The translations under genes and the position numbers were made by a program. Shown here piece by piece: positions 7,439-15,541 of a stretch of DNA of 40,140 bases. The notes beneath the pieces were generated by a model, which saw only the letters and a list, made by a program, of their open reading frames with translations, was not told the origin of the DNA and did no database searches. Origin of the DNA: Verrucomicrobiota bacterium (GTDB lineage: Bacteria; Verrucomicrobiota; Verrucomicrobiia; Limisphaerales; JADLHS01); the NCBI GenBank assembly GCA_025350905.1, contig JANXWY010000275.1:1-40140 (forward strand), given 5' to 3'. The number at the start of each line of letters is the position of its first letter. Position 1 is the stretch's first letter.

Positions 7439-8818
7439 AAGCTGCCTCCGCTTCACGTTGAGATACTGTGCGACGAGCTCCGCGCTGAGGCGCTCATTCC
7501 GGAGCAGCGAAAAGGCCACGCCTCGCCGTTTCAAAATTGTTTCCAACTCGCGCAGCTTTTGCCACTGCAAGTGTCCGCCCAGATGTTGATACAACTGGTC
7601 CACCGTCGCCACGTTCGGCTGGCTGAACACTGGCGATACGCCCGGCGGTTGAATCATATTCACCAAAACCAGATGCTGGTGGCGGATCAAATCCAGGTTG
7701 CGCACAAAACTTTCCGCGAGCACCGGGTCGTCCAGCGCGGTGAGGAAAAACAGCAGCGTCCGCCGGCGCAACCGGAGCCGGATGAAGGTGCAGAGTTCTT
7801 CGAAATCTGGCGAAACGATCTGCGGTTGGAGGGTGTACAGCGCCTCGCGGCAGCTGCCGAAATGCGCCTGGCCGTTTTTTGCGCGGACGAATCGCTCCAC
7901 CCGGTTCGTAAAGGTGAGCAGGCCGAACAAATCACCTTGCCGCTCCGCCGCCAGGCCAAGCATGAGTCCGGCCGTGATGAAGCGCTCGAGGGTGGAGTGG
8001 CTGCTCGGCCGTCCGGCATCCCCTTCCGTGGCTCCGAGCGACGGCTCCCCGAGTTCGAGTTCGGTGCCCGGCGTGCGCGCCGTGAGCCGGGAGGCGTCGA
8101 TGACGACGTAAATCTCCTGCGTCTTCTCGATTTGAAAAACCTTGGTAATGGGTTTGCCGCGCCGGGCCGTGGCTTTCCAGTGGATTTCGTCGTAGCCATC
8201 CCCCGGCACGTATTCGCGCAGCTTTTCGAACTCTCGACCCTTCCCGACTTGCCGCTGCGCGTGCAGGCCGAAGGCCCCGCGGTTCAGGAATAGCGCGGCG
8301 AGATTTTTCCGGTCGCTCAACAGGTTTGGGTAAACGCGAAGCTCAGTGCGCGCCGGCAACGTCTGGCGCACGGCCCAAAAGCCGAGCGGCGACATACCCT
8401 CCACGTACGCAGCGGCGAGCGGAAAATTCCCCCGCTGGCGCGGCACGCACGGCCACGCCAGGCGCGACCATTCGCTCGCCGCCGGTAATTCCACGAGCAC
8501 CTCTTCCTGCGGTGATTCAATTTCGCGCGGCCACGCCAGGGCCAGGCGCAGCCGCCGTTTCGTCCGGGGCTCGTTTCGGAGGCGCAACTCCAGTTTGGCT
8601 TCCCGGTCTTTCGACAACCGGACGATTGCAGGCAGTTCCACCTCGAGGCCCGCCAAGCTGGTGCGCGCGCGCAGCGCGTCCGCCAGGGTCACCAGGACGA
8701 ACAAGCCAATGCTCGCGAGTGCCACCACCAGCGCCGCCGGTTCGACCGCGCCGAGCAAGGCAAACGGCAGCACAACGAGCGCGAACCACCGCAGCAGCTT
8801 GAAACTGGGAACGATCAT
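7433..8818 (-). CDS. DUF58 domain-containing protein
   Basis: A 461-residue DUF58 protein, the usual partner of MoxR ATPases. Two N-terminal hydrophobic segments (residues about 5-45) anchor it. The large soluble part has the family core: GREFEKLREYVPGDGYDEIHW followed by KATARRGKPI, then VVIDASRLT in the place of the von Willebrand A metal site. The signature RxYxxGD is present. The start is ATG 8818, with AAGG six bases upstream; TTG 8824 is possible. It lies 94 bases downstream of moxR, with no T-tailed hairpin seen between them. The MoxR partner is thought to remodel this protein in a metal- and nucleotide-dependent way. Confidence 0.92.
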   Translation of the reverse strand: MIVPSFKLLRWFALVVLPFALLGAVEPAALVVALASIGLFVLVTLADALRARTSLAGLEVELPAIVRLSKDREAKLELRLRNEPRTKRRLRLALAWPREIESPQEEVLVELPAASEWSRLAWPCVPRQRGNFPLAAAYVEGMSPLGFWAVRQTLPARTELRVYPNLLSDRKNLAALFLNRGAFGLHAQRQVGKGREFEKLREYVPGDGYDEIHWKATARRGKPITKVFQIEKTQEIYVVIDASRLTARTPGTELELGEPSLGATEGDAGRPSSHSTLERFITAGLMLGLAAERQGDLFGLLTFTNRVERFVRAKNGQAHFGSCREALYTLQPQIVSPDFEELCTFIRLRLRRRTLLFFLTALDDPVLAESFVRNLDLIRHQHLVLVNMIQPPGVSPVFSQPNVATVDQLYQHLGGHLQWQKLRELETILKRRGVAFSLLRNERLSAELVAQYLNVKRRQLL

Positions 8819-8912
8819 TGACAACCTTGGCTCGGCCGCCCGCCTTCGCCCCGGCCCGCTCCTCCGGGGCGAGAAGGTCGGGGAGCGGTCGCGCGTTGAA
8901 TAAGGAGCGTTT

Positions 8913-9872
8913 TCATCTCGGCACGGCGAGTTGCTGCAGAATCTGTTGAATGACTTCCGTCACGCTCAAGCCCTCGATTTCAAATTCCGGCCGCAGCATC
9001 AAGCGGTGCTCCAGCACCGGCACGGCCATGGCTTTGATGTCGTCCGGCGTGACAAAATCGCGGCCGGACAGTACGGCGTAGGCGCGCGCGGCCATGATGA
9101 GCGATTGCGTGGCGCGCGGTCCGGCGCCAGTCATGACGCTTTCGTGCGAACGGGTGGCGCGTACCAGGTCCACGAGATAGGCCGTCAGTTCGTCGCGCAG
9201 GACGACGCGGGCGAGCTGCTCCCGCAATGCCACGATGTCCGCCGCCTGGATGACCGGCCGCACGACGCCCCGGGCGAGCAGGGTTTCCGGGGCTTCCTCC
9301 GTCATGGTACGCTGGGCGAGGGCGAGTTCATCCTCGCGTCCCGGCGCCCGCATCGTGATCTTGAGCATGAAGCGGTCTTTCTGCGCTTCGGGTAGCGGAT
9401 AGGTGCCCTCGTACTCGATGGGATTCTGCGTGGCGAACACGGTGAAGTTCGCTGGCAACGGGTGCGTGTCGCGATCAATCGTCACACATCGCTCCTGCAT
9501 GGCTTGCAAGAGCGCAGACTGAGTCTTCGCCGGCGCCCGATTGATTTCATCCGCGAGCAGAAACGAGGTGAAGATCGGCCCTTTGATCAACGAGAATTCA
9601 TTGCGCTGCAAATTGAAAACATTCGTGCCCGTGATGTCGGCCGGCATGAGGTCGGGCGTAAACTGGATGCGGGCGAAGTCGGTACCGAGCACATGAGCCA
9701 GGGTCCGCACGAGCAAGGTCTTGGCGACGCCCGGCACGCCTTCGATGAGCGCGTGGCCCCCGGTGAATATGGCGATGAGCGCCTGCTCAATGACCTCGTG
9801 CTGCCCGATGATGATTTTGCCGGTTTCGTGCCGGGCTTGGGCCAGGATTTCCTTCAAACGTTCTGGATTCAT
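8913..9872 (-). CDS. MoxR-family AAA+ ATPase
   Basis: A 319-residue MoxR AAA+ ATPase, a chaperone-type motor for metal insertion or activation of VWA/DUF58 partners. It has Walker A GVPGVAKT (about residues 45-52), the MoxR block FTPDLMPADITGTNVF, Walker B with FLLADEINRAPAKTQSALLQ, sensor 1 in FAQTNPIE-like form (VFATQNPIEYEGTYPLPEAQ) and the lid signature. The C-terminal DDIKAMAVPVLEHRL is also typical. The ATG at 9872 overlaps the stop of the DUF4350 gene as ATGA, and its length is usual for the family. Confidence 0.96.
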   Translation of the reverse strand: MNPERLKEILAQARHETGKIIIGQHEVIEQALIAIFTGGHALIEGVPGVAKTLLVRTLAHVLGTDFARIQFTPDLMPADITGTNVFNLQRNEFSLIKGPIFTSFLLADEINRAPAKTQSALLQAMQERCVTIDRDTHPLPANFTVFATQNPIEYEGTYPLPEAQKDRFMLKITMRAPGREDELALAQRTMTEEAPETLLARGVVRPVIQAADIVALREQLARVVLRDELTAYLVDLVRATRSHESVMTGAGPRATQSLIMAARAYAVLSGRDFVTPDDIKAMAVPVLEHRLMLRPEFEIEGLSVTEVIQQILQQLAVPR

Positions 9873-11167
9873 AATTTTTGCTCGGGTTGGGAAGCCGGGT
9901 TGGGTGTGGGAGTCGCCGTTGGTTTCAACGCGCGACAAATATCCTGATACGCCCGGACTGGATTGCGGTCACGCGGTGGGCGCGCGTGTTCGGCCTCCAT
10001 GATCGCCTGGGCCTGATCCACGCTGGCGATCCGATAATTGTCGCGCTGCCGGAGGGATTTAGTCCATTCGTGGAAACAAACGTCCAGGATGGCGCGGGGG
10101 GCGATGTTGCGGCGCAACAAATTCACAAACCCGGACGCGGCGTCCTTGCCGACGATAAACTCGCTGCGCGCCGCGTCGGCGGTGGGCGGCACGAGGCTGA
10201 AGGCATTTTGCCAGATGAACAGGAGCGCCAACAGCAGCAGGCCGCCGAGCACGGGGTGGAGGCGGTATTTGCGCATCAACCCCGCCACGCCCGCGGATTC
10301 CGTCACGCCCAGATGCGCTTCGTCGAAGACCACCTGATTCGCGTTGCCGATGAGCCAGGCCAGCAACGCGGGGTGGCGAGCTTTCCACAGCGCTTCATTG
10401 CTGACAAAATAGGAATCGGTGGCGAAGACGATCGAGCCGCGACCAAAGGTGCGTTCGACGACGACGGGATTACTGCCGCGGGAGTAAATCGTGCGCCACC
10501 GGGAGTCGAGATTGGTGAGCACCAAGGCGCTTTGCCAGGCGAGTTCCGGGGGCAATGGCAGGTCAGTCTGGTTCACCACCACCACCGGTTCGTAAGCGTT
10601 CTCGTTGCCCAGTTTGAGTTTCACTTGAGTGAACGCCAAGCCCCAACGCTTTGGAAGCGACACGGAATCGAGCGCGGCGTCGTCGCGCAAAATGGGTTTC
10701 GGGCGCGAACCTTTCCGGCCTCCCTTCAGTCCCGGGGCGTTGGTGGCAGCGGAACTGTTGGTCGAGACGGGGAATCCCAGTCGCGAGCCGGACCAGAAAT
10801 CCGGGCCGTGAACTGGCCGCATCGTGATCACGAGCCGGCCCCCGCGCGTGGCGAATGCTTCAATTTCGTGGAACATATCGGCCGGCAGCCAGCGCCAGTC
10901 GGAGGCTTCCGCGGCGAGGTGGAGATACGTCGTATTCTTTTCCTCCGGCAATTTGCTCGTGGTGCTGACATCGCGGCGCACCTCGAGGTTGGGTAGTCGG
11001 GCCAGGCTTTCGGCCAACCCCATCGTGCCGAGCGGATCGGCCCGGAGGGATGAGTAGGGCGGATAAATGTCGCCCGCCTCGAAGCGTAGGGTGAACAAGT
11101 GTACCACCCCCGCCACGAACGTGGTCGCAACCAGGAACAACGCGAGCATGGGAAGCTGCCGTTTCAT
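9869..11167 (-). CDS. DUF4350 domain-containing membrane protein
   Basis: A 432-residue protein with an N-terminal hydrophobic anchor (LPMLALFLVATTFVAGVVHL) and a large extracytoplasmic-like part resembling DUF4350. This begins with a TMGLAESLARLPNLEVRRD segment, typical of the family's search for a stuck or 'low' partner. It includes GGRLVITMRPV, FGRGSIVFATDSYFVSNEAL and NQVVFDEAHLG. A second hydrophobic helix (VLGGLLLLALLFIWQNAFSL) precedes a cytosolic C-terminal tail of about 110 residues. Both ends overlap neighbours by four bases (11164-11167 and 9869-9872). DUF4350 proteins recur with MoxR, DUF58 and DUF4129 genes, so it is probably part of the same envelope complex. Confidence 0.85.
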   Translation of the reverse strand: MKRQLPMLALFLVATTFVAGVVHLFTLRFEAGDIYPPYSSLRADPLGTMGLAESLARLPNLEVRRDVSTTSKLPEEKNTTYLHLAAEASDWRWLPADMFHEIEAFATRGGRLVITMRPVHGPDFWSGSRLGFPVSTNSSAATNAPGLKGGRKGSRPKPILRDDAALDSVSLPKRWGLAFTQVKLKLGNENAYEPVVVVNQTDLPLPPELAWQSALVLTNLDSRWRTIYSRGSNPVVVERTFGRGSIVFATDSYFVSNEALWKARHPALLAWLIGNANQVVFDEAHLGVTESAGVAGLMRKYRLHPVLGGLLLLALLFIWQNAFSLVPPTADAARSEFIVGKDAASGFVNLLRRNIAPRAILDVCFHEWTKSLRQRDNYRIASVDQAQAIMEAEHARPPRDRNPVRAYQDICRALKPTATPTPNPASQPEQKL

Positions 11168-12840
11168 CCGCCGGTTTTAAGGCCGTCCACATTGGCCGCG
11201 AACAGCGTGACCAGTTCGCCCGTGGCTTCGTGCGTGCCGTACCAAACGCGGTCGAACGCGCCGACGTTTTCACCGAAGACTCGCCGCAAGGCCGGCAACG
11301 TATGCGCGCGGCGGCTCAGTTCCAGTTCATAGTCGTGATTCGACTTGAAGCGAGCCAGGCTGATCAGGTTGCGCTGGGCCAGATGCGCGAGACTGGCGAG
11401 GTAAAAGGCCCGCAGGGCGAGCCGGAATTCGCCGCGCGCGGCCAGTTCGCGTGCCAGTTTGGTCCAGCCGTCCTCGGGCAACGCGTCCGCGCCCACGTTT
11501 TCATCAGTGATATCCGGTACTGGCTGGATGGCTTCAGTGGCGACCAGTTGCGGTGAGCGGCGACGGCTCCGCCACAGCCGGTGCAGCAGAATGGCCACCG
11601 TTGCGAGTACCAGCGCCAGGAGCCCGGACAGCAGCACTTGCGGCAATTGCGCCCAGTCGAGGCTGGGAGGGGAAGCCGTGCGACGGCCAATCGTTTTTTG
11701 CAGGAGCTTCCCGATCCAGTCGACGAAGCTGCCAAGTGCATCGCGAATCAGCTGGCCGATACGTTGGAAAAATTTTGCGAACAGTCCCGCCTCACCGGCC
11801 TCGGCGTCGGTGACTTTTTCACGCGGGAGCCGCCAGGTGTATTTGCGCTGTCCCATGACCTCGTCAATCGCATGGTCGAGTTCCGCCGGCGAGATGATCG
11901 TCGGGACGCTGGAGTGTCCGGGCGGGGTGTCGGCGGCGTGGAGGGGCGTCGCGCCGGCGAGCGTCAGGGCGAGGAGGCAGCTAGCCATCAGCCGCGCGCC
12001 CGGCGTGGCGCGGCGCCGCAGTTCGGCCCGCAGATCCGCGCCCGAAGCGACCGCTTCGCCGTGGAAACAGCGGAGTACGTAAACCGCCTTCAACAACGGG
12101 TCCAGGCACAAATAGGCGATGCCAGCCATGGCGGCAAAGAACGTTGTGTTCAACAGCGCCGCACCGCTGCGGGAGAACACGGTTTCAATTCCCAGCAAAG
12201 ATTTCAAGAGTAAGGGCAGCGTGGCGCCGACCATGGCGCAGTTGAGAAAAACGAAAAGGCCGAACGCGGCCAGGTAGAGCAACCCAAGGACATTTTGCCG
12301 TGGCCACATTCCCGCGTGCCGCGCGGCTTGGCGGAACAAAGTCCCCACGCCCGGTGCGTCGGTGTCGGCGAGCGCCGTGAGGTTTTGGTAAAACGCGTAC
12401 ACGATGGCAAAGGGCAGCACCGGCAAGGCGGCCAACGGCATCAGGAATAGCCCGGTGGGTTGCAGGGTGGCTTGGGTCAGCAGGATGTGGAGGTAGCGCG
12501 CGCCGCCGGCCGACGGAAGTTTTTCTCCGGTCAAATGCGCCCGAAGCCGGCGCGCGAAGAGGGCCTGCCAGAATTTCAACCACACAAATAACAGGCTCAC
12601 CCCGAGCGCGGCTTCGACCACCCGCTGCCGTGCAAACGGACTGCGGCTCATGTCGGCCCAAAAGTAGAGCCCGCCCAGCACAAACGGCAGGCTGCCGACG
12701 TAGTAGGTCGCCAGCGCGGTCGCAGGCGCCGTGCGCAGCAAGTGAACTGCGGCCTCGATGAGATCGAGTGCAGGGCGGCCCTGCTGACGCCGGTGGGCAG
12801 GTTTCATGTTGCCGGTGGACGGCGGAAAATCACCCGACAT
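11164..12840 (-). CDS. DUF4129-like multi-pass membrane protein
   Basis: A 558-residue protein with about six helices in its first 310 residues. A second segment follows with a hydrophobic stretch and a processing-like site (LMASCLLALTLAGATPLHAA), then a periplasmic linker. A further helix (LPQVLLSGLLALVLATVAIL) and a C-terminal cytosolic DUF4129-like domain come last (WTKLARELAARGEFRLALRA followed by FYLASLAHLAQRNLISLARF). The start at ATG 12840 is preceded by AGGG seven bases upstream; ATG 12807 lacks such a site. The stop overlaps the DUF4350 start. The combination with DUF4350, MoxR and DUF58 is common in bacterial genomes, but its biochemical role is unknown. Confidence 0.8.
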   Translation of the reverse strand: MSGDFPPSTGNMKPAHRRQQGRPALDLIEAAVHLLRTAPATALATYYVGSLPFVLGGLYFWADMSRSPFARQRVVEAALGVSLLFVWLKFWQALFARRLRAHLTGEKLPSAGGARYLHILLTQATLQPTGLFLMPLAALPVLPFAIVYAFYQNLTALADTDAPGVGTLFRQAARHAGMWPRQNVLGLLYLAAFGLFVFLNCAMVGATLPLLLKSLLGIETVFSRSGAALLNTTFFAAMAGIAYLCLDPLLKAVYVLRCFHGEAVASGADLRAELRRRATPGARLMASCLLALTLAGATPLHAADTPPGHSSVPTIISPAELDHAIDEVMGQRKYTWRLPREKVTDAEAGEAGLFAKFFQRIGQLIRDALGSFVDWIGKLLQKTIGRRTASPPSLDWAQLPQVLLSGLLALVLATVAILLHRLWRSRRRSPQLVATEAIQPVPDITDENVGADALPEDGWTKLARELAARGEFRLALRAFYLASLAHLAQRNLISLARFKSNHDYELELSRRAHTLPALRRVFGENVGAFDRVWYGTHEATGELVTLFAANVDGLKTGG

Positions 12841-12889
12841 CCAAAGACCCTGACGCGCCGCTGATTCAGCCCGGCGGATTGGATGATTG

Positions 12890-12910
12890 AGGTTCGAGGT
12901 TGGAGGTTCA
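12890..12910. repeat. Three period-7 units between operon genes
   Basis: The units AGGTTCG, AGGTTGG and AGGTTCA follow each other without gaps, directly before the stop of the small B-box protein gene. They belong to the same period-7 class as arrays at 7311, 26768, 33343, 37886 and 40087. Confidence 0.75.
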
Positions 12911-13237
12911 TCATTCCTTGTCCCGCCAGTTGACTTGCCAAAGCGTGCCTTCGTGAAACGGCGTGGGCAGAGAGAGCAGGGCGGCGCCAATCAGATAGAA
13001 AAAAAACCACGCAGTCATCAGGCCGAGCAGACCTTGCGCGGCGCGCAGCGTCCCGGCGAACCCGGGGCGTTGCAACAGGGGAACGCGGACGAGTTGCTTC
13101 AAGCAGGCCGCACAGATCACGCGGTCGTCATGTTCGGTCACGCATTCGCGGCAAAAAAACTGGAGGCACGCCGGGCAACGGGCCACGGCTTCACGCCGAG
13201 CGTGGTTGAGGCAGCGTTGATGAGTGAGGGTGGGCAT
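12911..13237 (-). CDS. Small B-box-type zinc finger membrane protein
   Basis: A 108-residue protein. The N-terminal half is a B-box-like zinc finger: CLNH, CPAC, CREC, then H and CAAC (spacing C-x2-H, C-x2-C, C-x2-C, C-x2-C). The C-terminal half has a transmembrane stretch (GLMTAWFFFYLIGAALLSL) and a short polar tail. It is a paralogue in layout of the protein at 13849-14424. The ATG at 13237 is chosen; a GTG at 13261 would overlap the upstream stop as GTGA and is also plausible in this operon. Bacterial B-box proteins are probably protein- or metal-binding adaptors here, not ubiquitin ligases. Confidence 0.8.
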   Translation of the reverse strand: MPTLTHQRCLNHARREAVARCPACLQFFCRECVTEHDDRVICAACLKQLVRVPLLQRPGFAGTLRAAQGLLGLMTAWFFFYLIGAALLSLPTPFHEGTLWQVNWRDKE

Positions 13238-13257
13238 GGCGGGCAAAGTATCGGGCC

Positions 13258-13845
13258 TCACGACAGGCGCGGCGGCTCTTCAGCTATTCCTGCGGTGGGC
13301 GCTTCACCGATCGTCGGCGTCGGCGTCGGGGCCGGACCGGGCTGCGGGAACGGCGGCGGAATTTCTTCGGCGCTCAGCTGGCCTTGCGCCTCGGCGATGA
13401 GCGGACGGAGGCGGGCGAGGATTTTGGCCACCCGCCGGACGCGGCCCAGGGAAGGCAGGTCCTCGGTCTGCACTGCCGTACGCAACTGGCACGCGCAGGT
13501 GGGGCCGTACAGCAAGTTCAAGCTAAAGGGCACGGCACAGATTCCGGCGAGGAGGCCGAAGACCCATTTGGCTTCGATGGCGTCCCAGGCCAGCGCGACG
13601 ATACCACACAACCCGCAAAGGCACCCGGTCACGATGGCCAGGACCACAAGCCGTCCGGTTTTGCGCATCGTGATGGCCTGAATGTCGCGGAAGTAAAAGC
13701 GTTTGTAGCTTTCGGTGTAACCTTCCGACTCGACGGATAGCAAATGATCCGGTCCGAGCCAGAGACTGGAGCGGCACGCGGAAACGACTGCGAAACCGCC
13801 TCGCTGCCGCGGGGAGGTCAACTTGATGTACTCGGGTTCAGTCAC
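13258..13845 (-). CDS. Unknown membrane protein with proline-rich tail
   Basis: A 195-residue protein that I do not recognise. The first 75 residues look like a small soluble beta domain (SLWLGPDHLLSVESEGYTES, YKRFYFRDIQAITMRKTGR), reminiscent of a PH-like or YcxB-like module. Two hydrophobic segments follow (LVVLAIVTGCLCGLCGIVAL and WVFGLLAGICAVPFSLNLL). The tail is Pro-rich (PPPFPQPGPAPTPTPTIGEA). It starts at GTG 13845, three bases after the stop of the zinc ribbon gene, so it belongs to the operon. Confidence 0.75.
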   Translation of the reverse strand: MTEPEYIKLTSPRQRGGFAVVSACRSSLWLGPDHLLSVESEGYTESYKRFYFRDIQAITMRKTGRLVVLAIVTGCLCGLCGIVALAWDAIEAKWVFGLLAGICAVPFSLNLLYGPTCACQLRTAVQTEDLPSLGRVRRVAKILARLRPLIAEAQGQLSAEEIPPPFPQPGPAPTPTPTIGEAPTAGIAEEPPRLS

Positions 13846-13848
13846 GGC

Positions 13849-14424
13849 TTACTTCGTGAGCAGGGCGATCAGCAGCGTCGCCCAGCCGGCGATTTGCAGG
13901 CTGGCAATCACCGCCGCCAGGACCAGCTTGCTGCGCGATCGTTGGGTCAAACCGAGCGGCGCTTTCCAGTGACGGAGCACCACGTAGATCGTTATGGGCG
14001 CGGTGATAATCGTGAAATAAAAAAGCAAGCAGGGGAGCAAGGCGAGCGCAAAGGCGAGGCGGTCGTACCGCGTCCGCTTCGATTCCAGGCTTTTGATTTT
14101 GCCTTTCGTGCGGCCGGTTTCCAAGCAGGACGGGCAAAGGTGCTGCCCTTGGTGTTCACAATCGCACAGCGCGCACAAGAAGCGGCCACAACCTTCACAG
14201 GGCTGGATGGCTTTTTTCTGCGGGTGATAAAAGCAACTCGCTTCCCCTTCCGTCAGGATCCCTTCGCCGGCGCGGCCCGCTTCCGGGCGCCGGAACAGTG
14301 CGGGAAAGATTTCAATCTGCAGCAGCGCATTGCAGGAGGCGCACGGTTCGAAGGTCCCCTGGTTGAAGGCTTGGGGCAACAGCTCGGCCTGGCACTTCGG
14401 GCAATGAATCAGCGCCGGGCTCAT
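13849..14424 (-). CDS. Zinc ribbon plus B-box membrane protein
   Basis: A 191-residue protein with two metal-binding modules and two helices. Residues 8-31 form a zinc ribbon (CPKC ... CASC). Residues about 64-101 form a B-box-like finger (CFYHPQ, CEGC, CALC, H, CPSC). Hydrophobic helices follow at LAFALALLPCLLFYFTIITA and LVLAAVIASLQIAGWATLLI. It is three bases from both neighbours (14425-14427 and 13846-13848). Its second half parallels the smaller B-box protein downstream, suggesting duplication within the operon. Confidence 0.82.
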   Translation of the reverse strand: MSPALIHCPKCQAELLPQAFNQGTFEPCASCNALLQIEIFPALFRRPEAGRAGEGILTEGEASCFYHPQKKAIQPCEGCGRFLCALCDCEHQGQHLCPSCLETGRTKGKIKSLESKRTRYDRLAFALALLPCLLFYFTIITAPITIYVVLRHWKAPLGLTQRSRSKLVLAAVIASLQIAGWATLLIALLTK

Positions 14425-14427
14425 GGG

Positions 14428-15204
14428 TCACTTCAGGACCACGCGGGTATCGCAAATGCGGTCGTGCAGCGCGCGCCGTTCTTCCTGATCGAAGATGGCC
14501 ATGAGATAACCGATGAAACAGATCATGCCGCTGAGAAACTTCGCGAAGTAACGCCCCAGGGCGCGACTGTAGGAAACCGGTCCGCCGTCCGCGGTTACCA
14601 CTTTGATTTTGACCGCCATTTTTCCGAGCGTGGCGCCGTATTTGCCGATCATGAAGGTTTCGTACGAGAGGCCGATGGCCATCCCGACCAGAAAGAGAAT
14701 GATTTGAATCACGATGGCCAGGTTGGGTTGCGAGCGACTGGTGGAGGCCATCACCGCCATCAAGAGCATCTGGGTGACAAAACTCACGATCCAAAGCAAA
14801 ATGCCATCCAAGACGGCCGCGCCGAACCGCGTCCCGATGCTGGCGTAATCCAGCTTACCCGTGTTGAGCTTCGCACCCTCTGCTAGTTTTTGCAGGAACA
14901 CCGGTTTGCAGCCCGCGCAAATAAAAACATTCCCATGGGGCAGCATTTCGTCCCGACGGAAGATGCCGCCGCATTCCGCGCAAGCGCTTTCGTCGCCGGT
15001 GACGGCTGGATCCGTGGCCGCCGGGGCGGTCAGCGTGGCCGCGAATTCCTGCGGGCACGCGGCACTGAACGGCTCCCAGTTAGCCATGCCCTCGCGCCAA
15101 ATGAGCGTGTCGCCGCGGAGCTTTCCGAGACGCACCAGACGGGGGAACTCGGTTTCTTCGATCGGGCCGGCTTGCTGGCCGTTTTCAACGTAGAACCATT
15201 TCAT
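14428..15204 (-). CDS. GYF-domain, zinc-finger and RDD membrane protein, first operon gene
   Basis: A 258-residue fusion. Residues 1-50 form a GYF_2-type domain (MKWFYVENGQQAGPIEETEF, then GDTLIWREGMANWEPF). Residues about 76-105 have CAEC and CAGC pairs, likely a zinc knuckle. The remainder is an RDD domain with helices (RFGAAVLDGILLWIVSFVTQ) and the loop KYGATLGKMAVKIKVV. GYF modules bind proline-rich peptides, and a Pro-rich tail is present in the protein encoded by 13258-13845, so an internal partnership is possible. The ATG at 15204 gives the usual GYF start M-K/W-F/Y. The gene heads the ten-gene run that ends at 5477. Confidence 0.88.
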   Translation of the reverse strand: MKWFYVENGQQAGPIEETEFPRLVRLGKLRGDTLIWREGMANWEPFSAACPQEFAATLTAPAATDPAVTGDESACAECGGIFRRDEMLPHGNVFICAGCKPVFLQKLAEGAKLNTGKLDYASIGTRFGAAVLDGILLWIVSFVTQMLLMAVMASTSRSQPNLAIVIQIILFLVGMAIGLSYETFMIGKYGATLGKMAVKIKVVTADGGPVSYSRALGRYFAKFLSGMICFIGYLMAIFDQEERRALHDRICDTRVVLK

Positions 15205-15541
15205 AGAATTTAGAGCGCGGGCGTGTTCACTATGGTTGCTTGGGTCTGCTGACGTTGTCGTTTGTGCCATAGGTGGCGACCGAAAGCCAACGGAAAACTC
15301 AAGGAACTTGGATTTCCACGCCGCATGCCGGCGCGCGCCGTCTTGGCGCTCGCCCTCAAGTGCAGTCTGCCAAACGCTCCAGGTTGGTTAAGGGGCGTAA
15401 AAACCTGTCGGTTCGTTGAACCGATCGAAGTCGGAGCTGGGCTGCGGCAACGGCCGGGGCACCCGTGATTCCACACCGGCCGGGCGCGGTGGGTAAATGA
15501 ACTTGAATCCACGACAGGCCCCGTCAAGAATTAGGCGACAC
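15205..15541. other. Divergent promoter region of the MoxR operon and the propeller gene
   Basis: About 337 bases separate two divergent genes, so they must hold at least two promoters. A short inverted repeat (CGGTTC GTT GAACCG, 15410-15424) could be an operator. I cannot assign -35 and -10 boxes with confidence. Confidence 0.45.
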
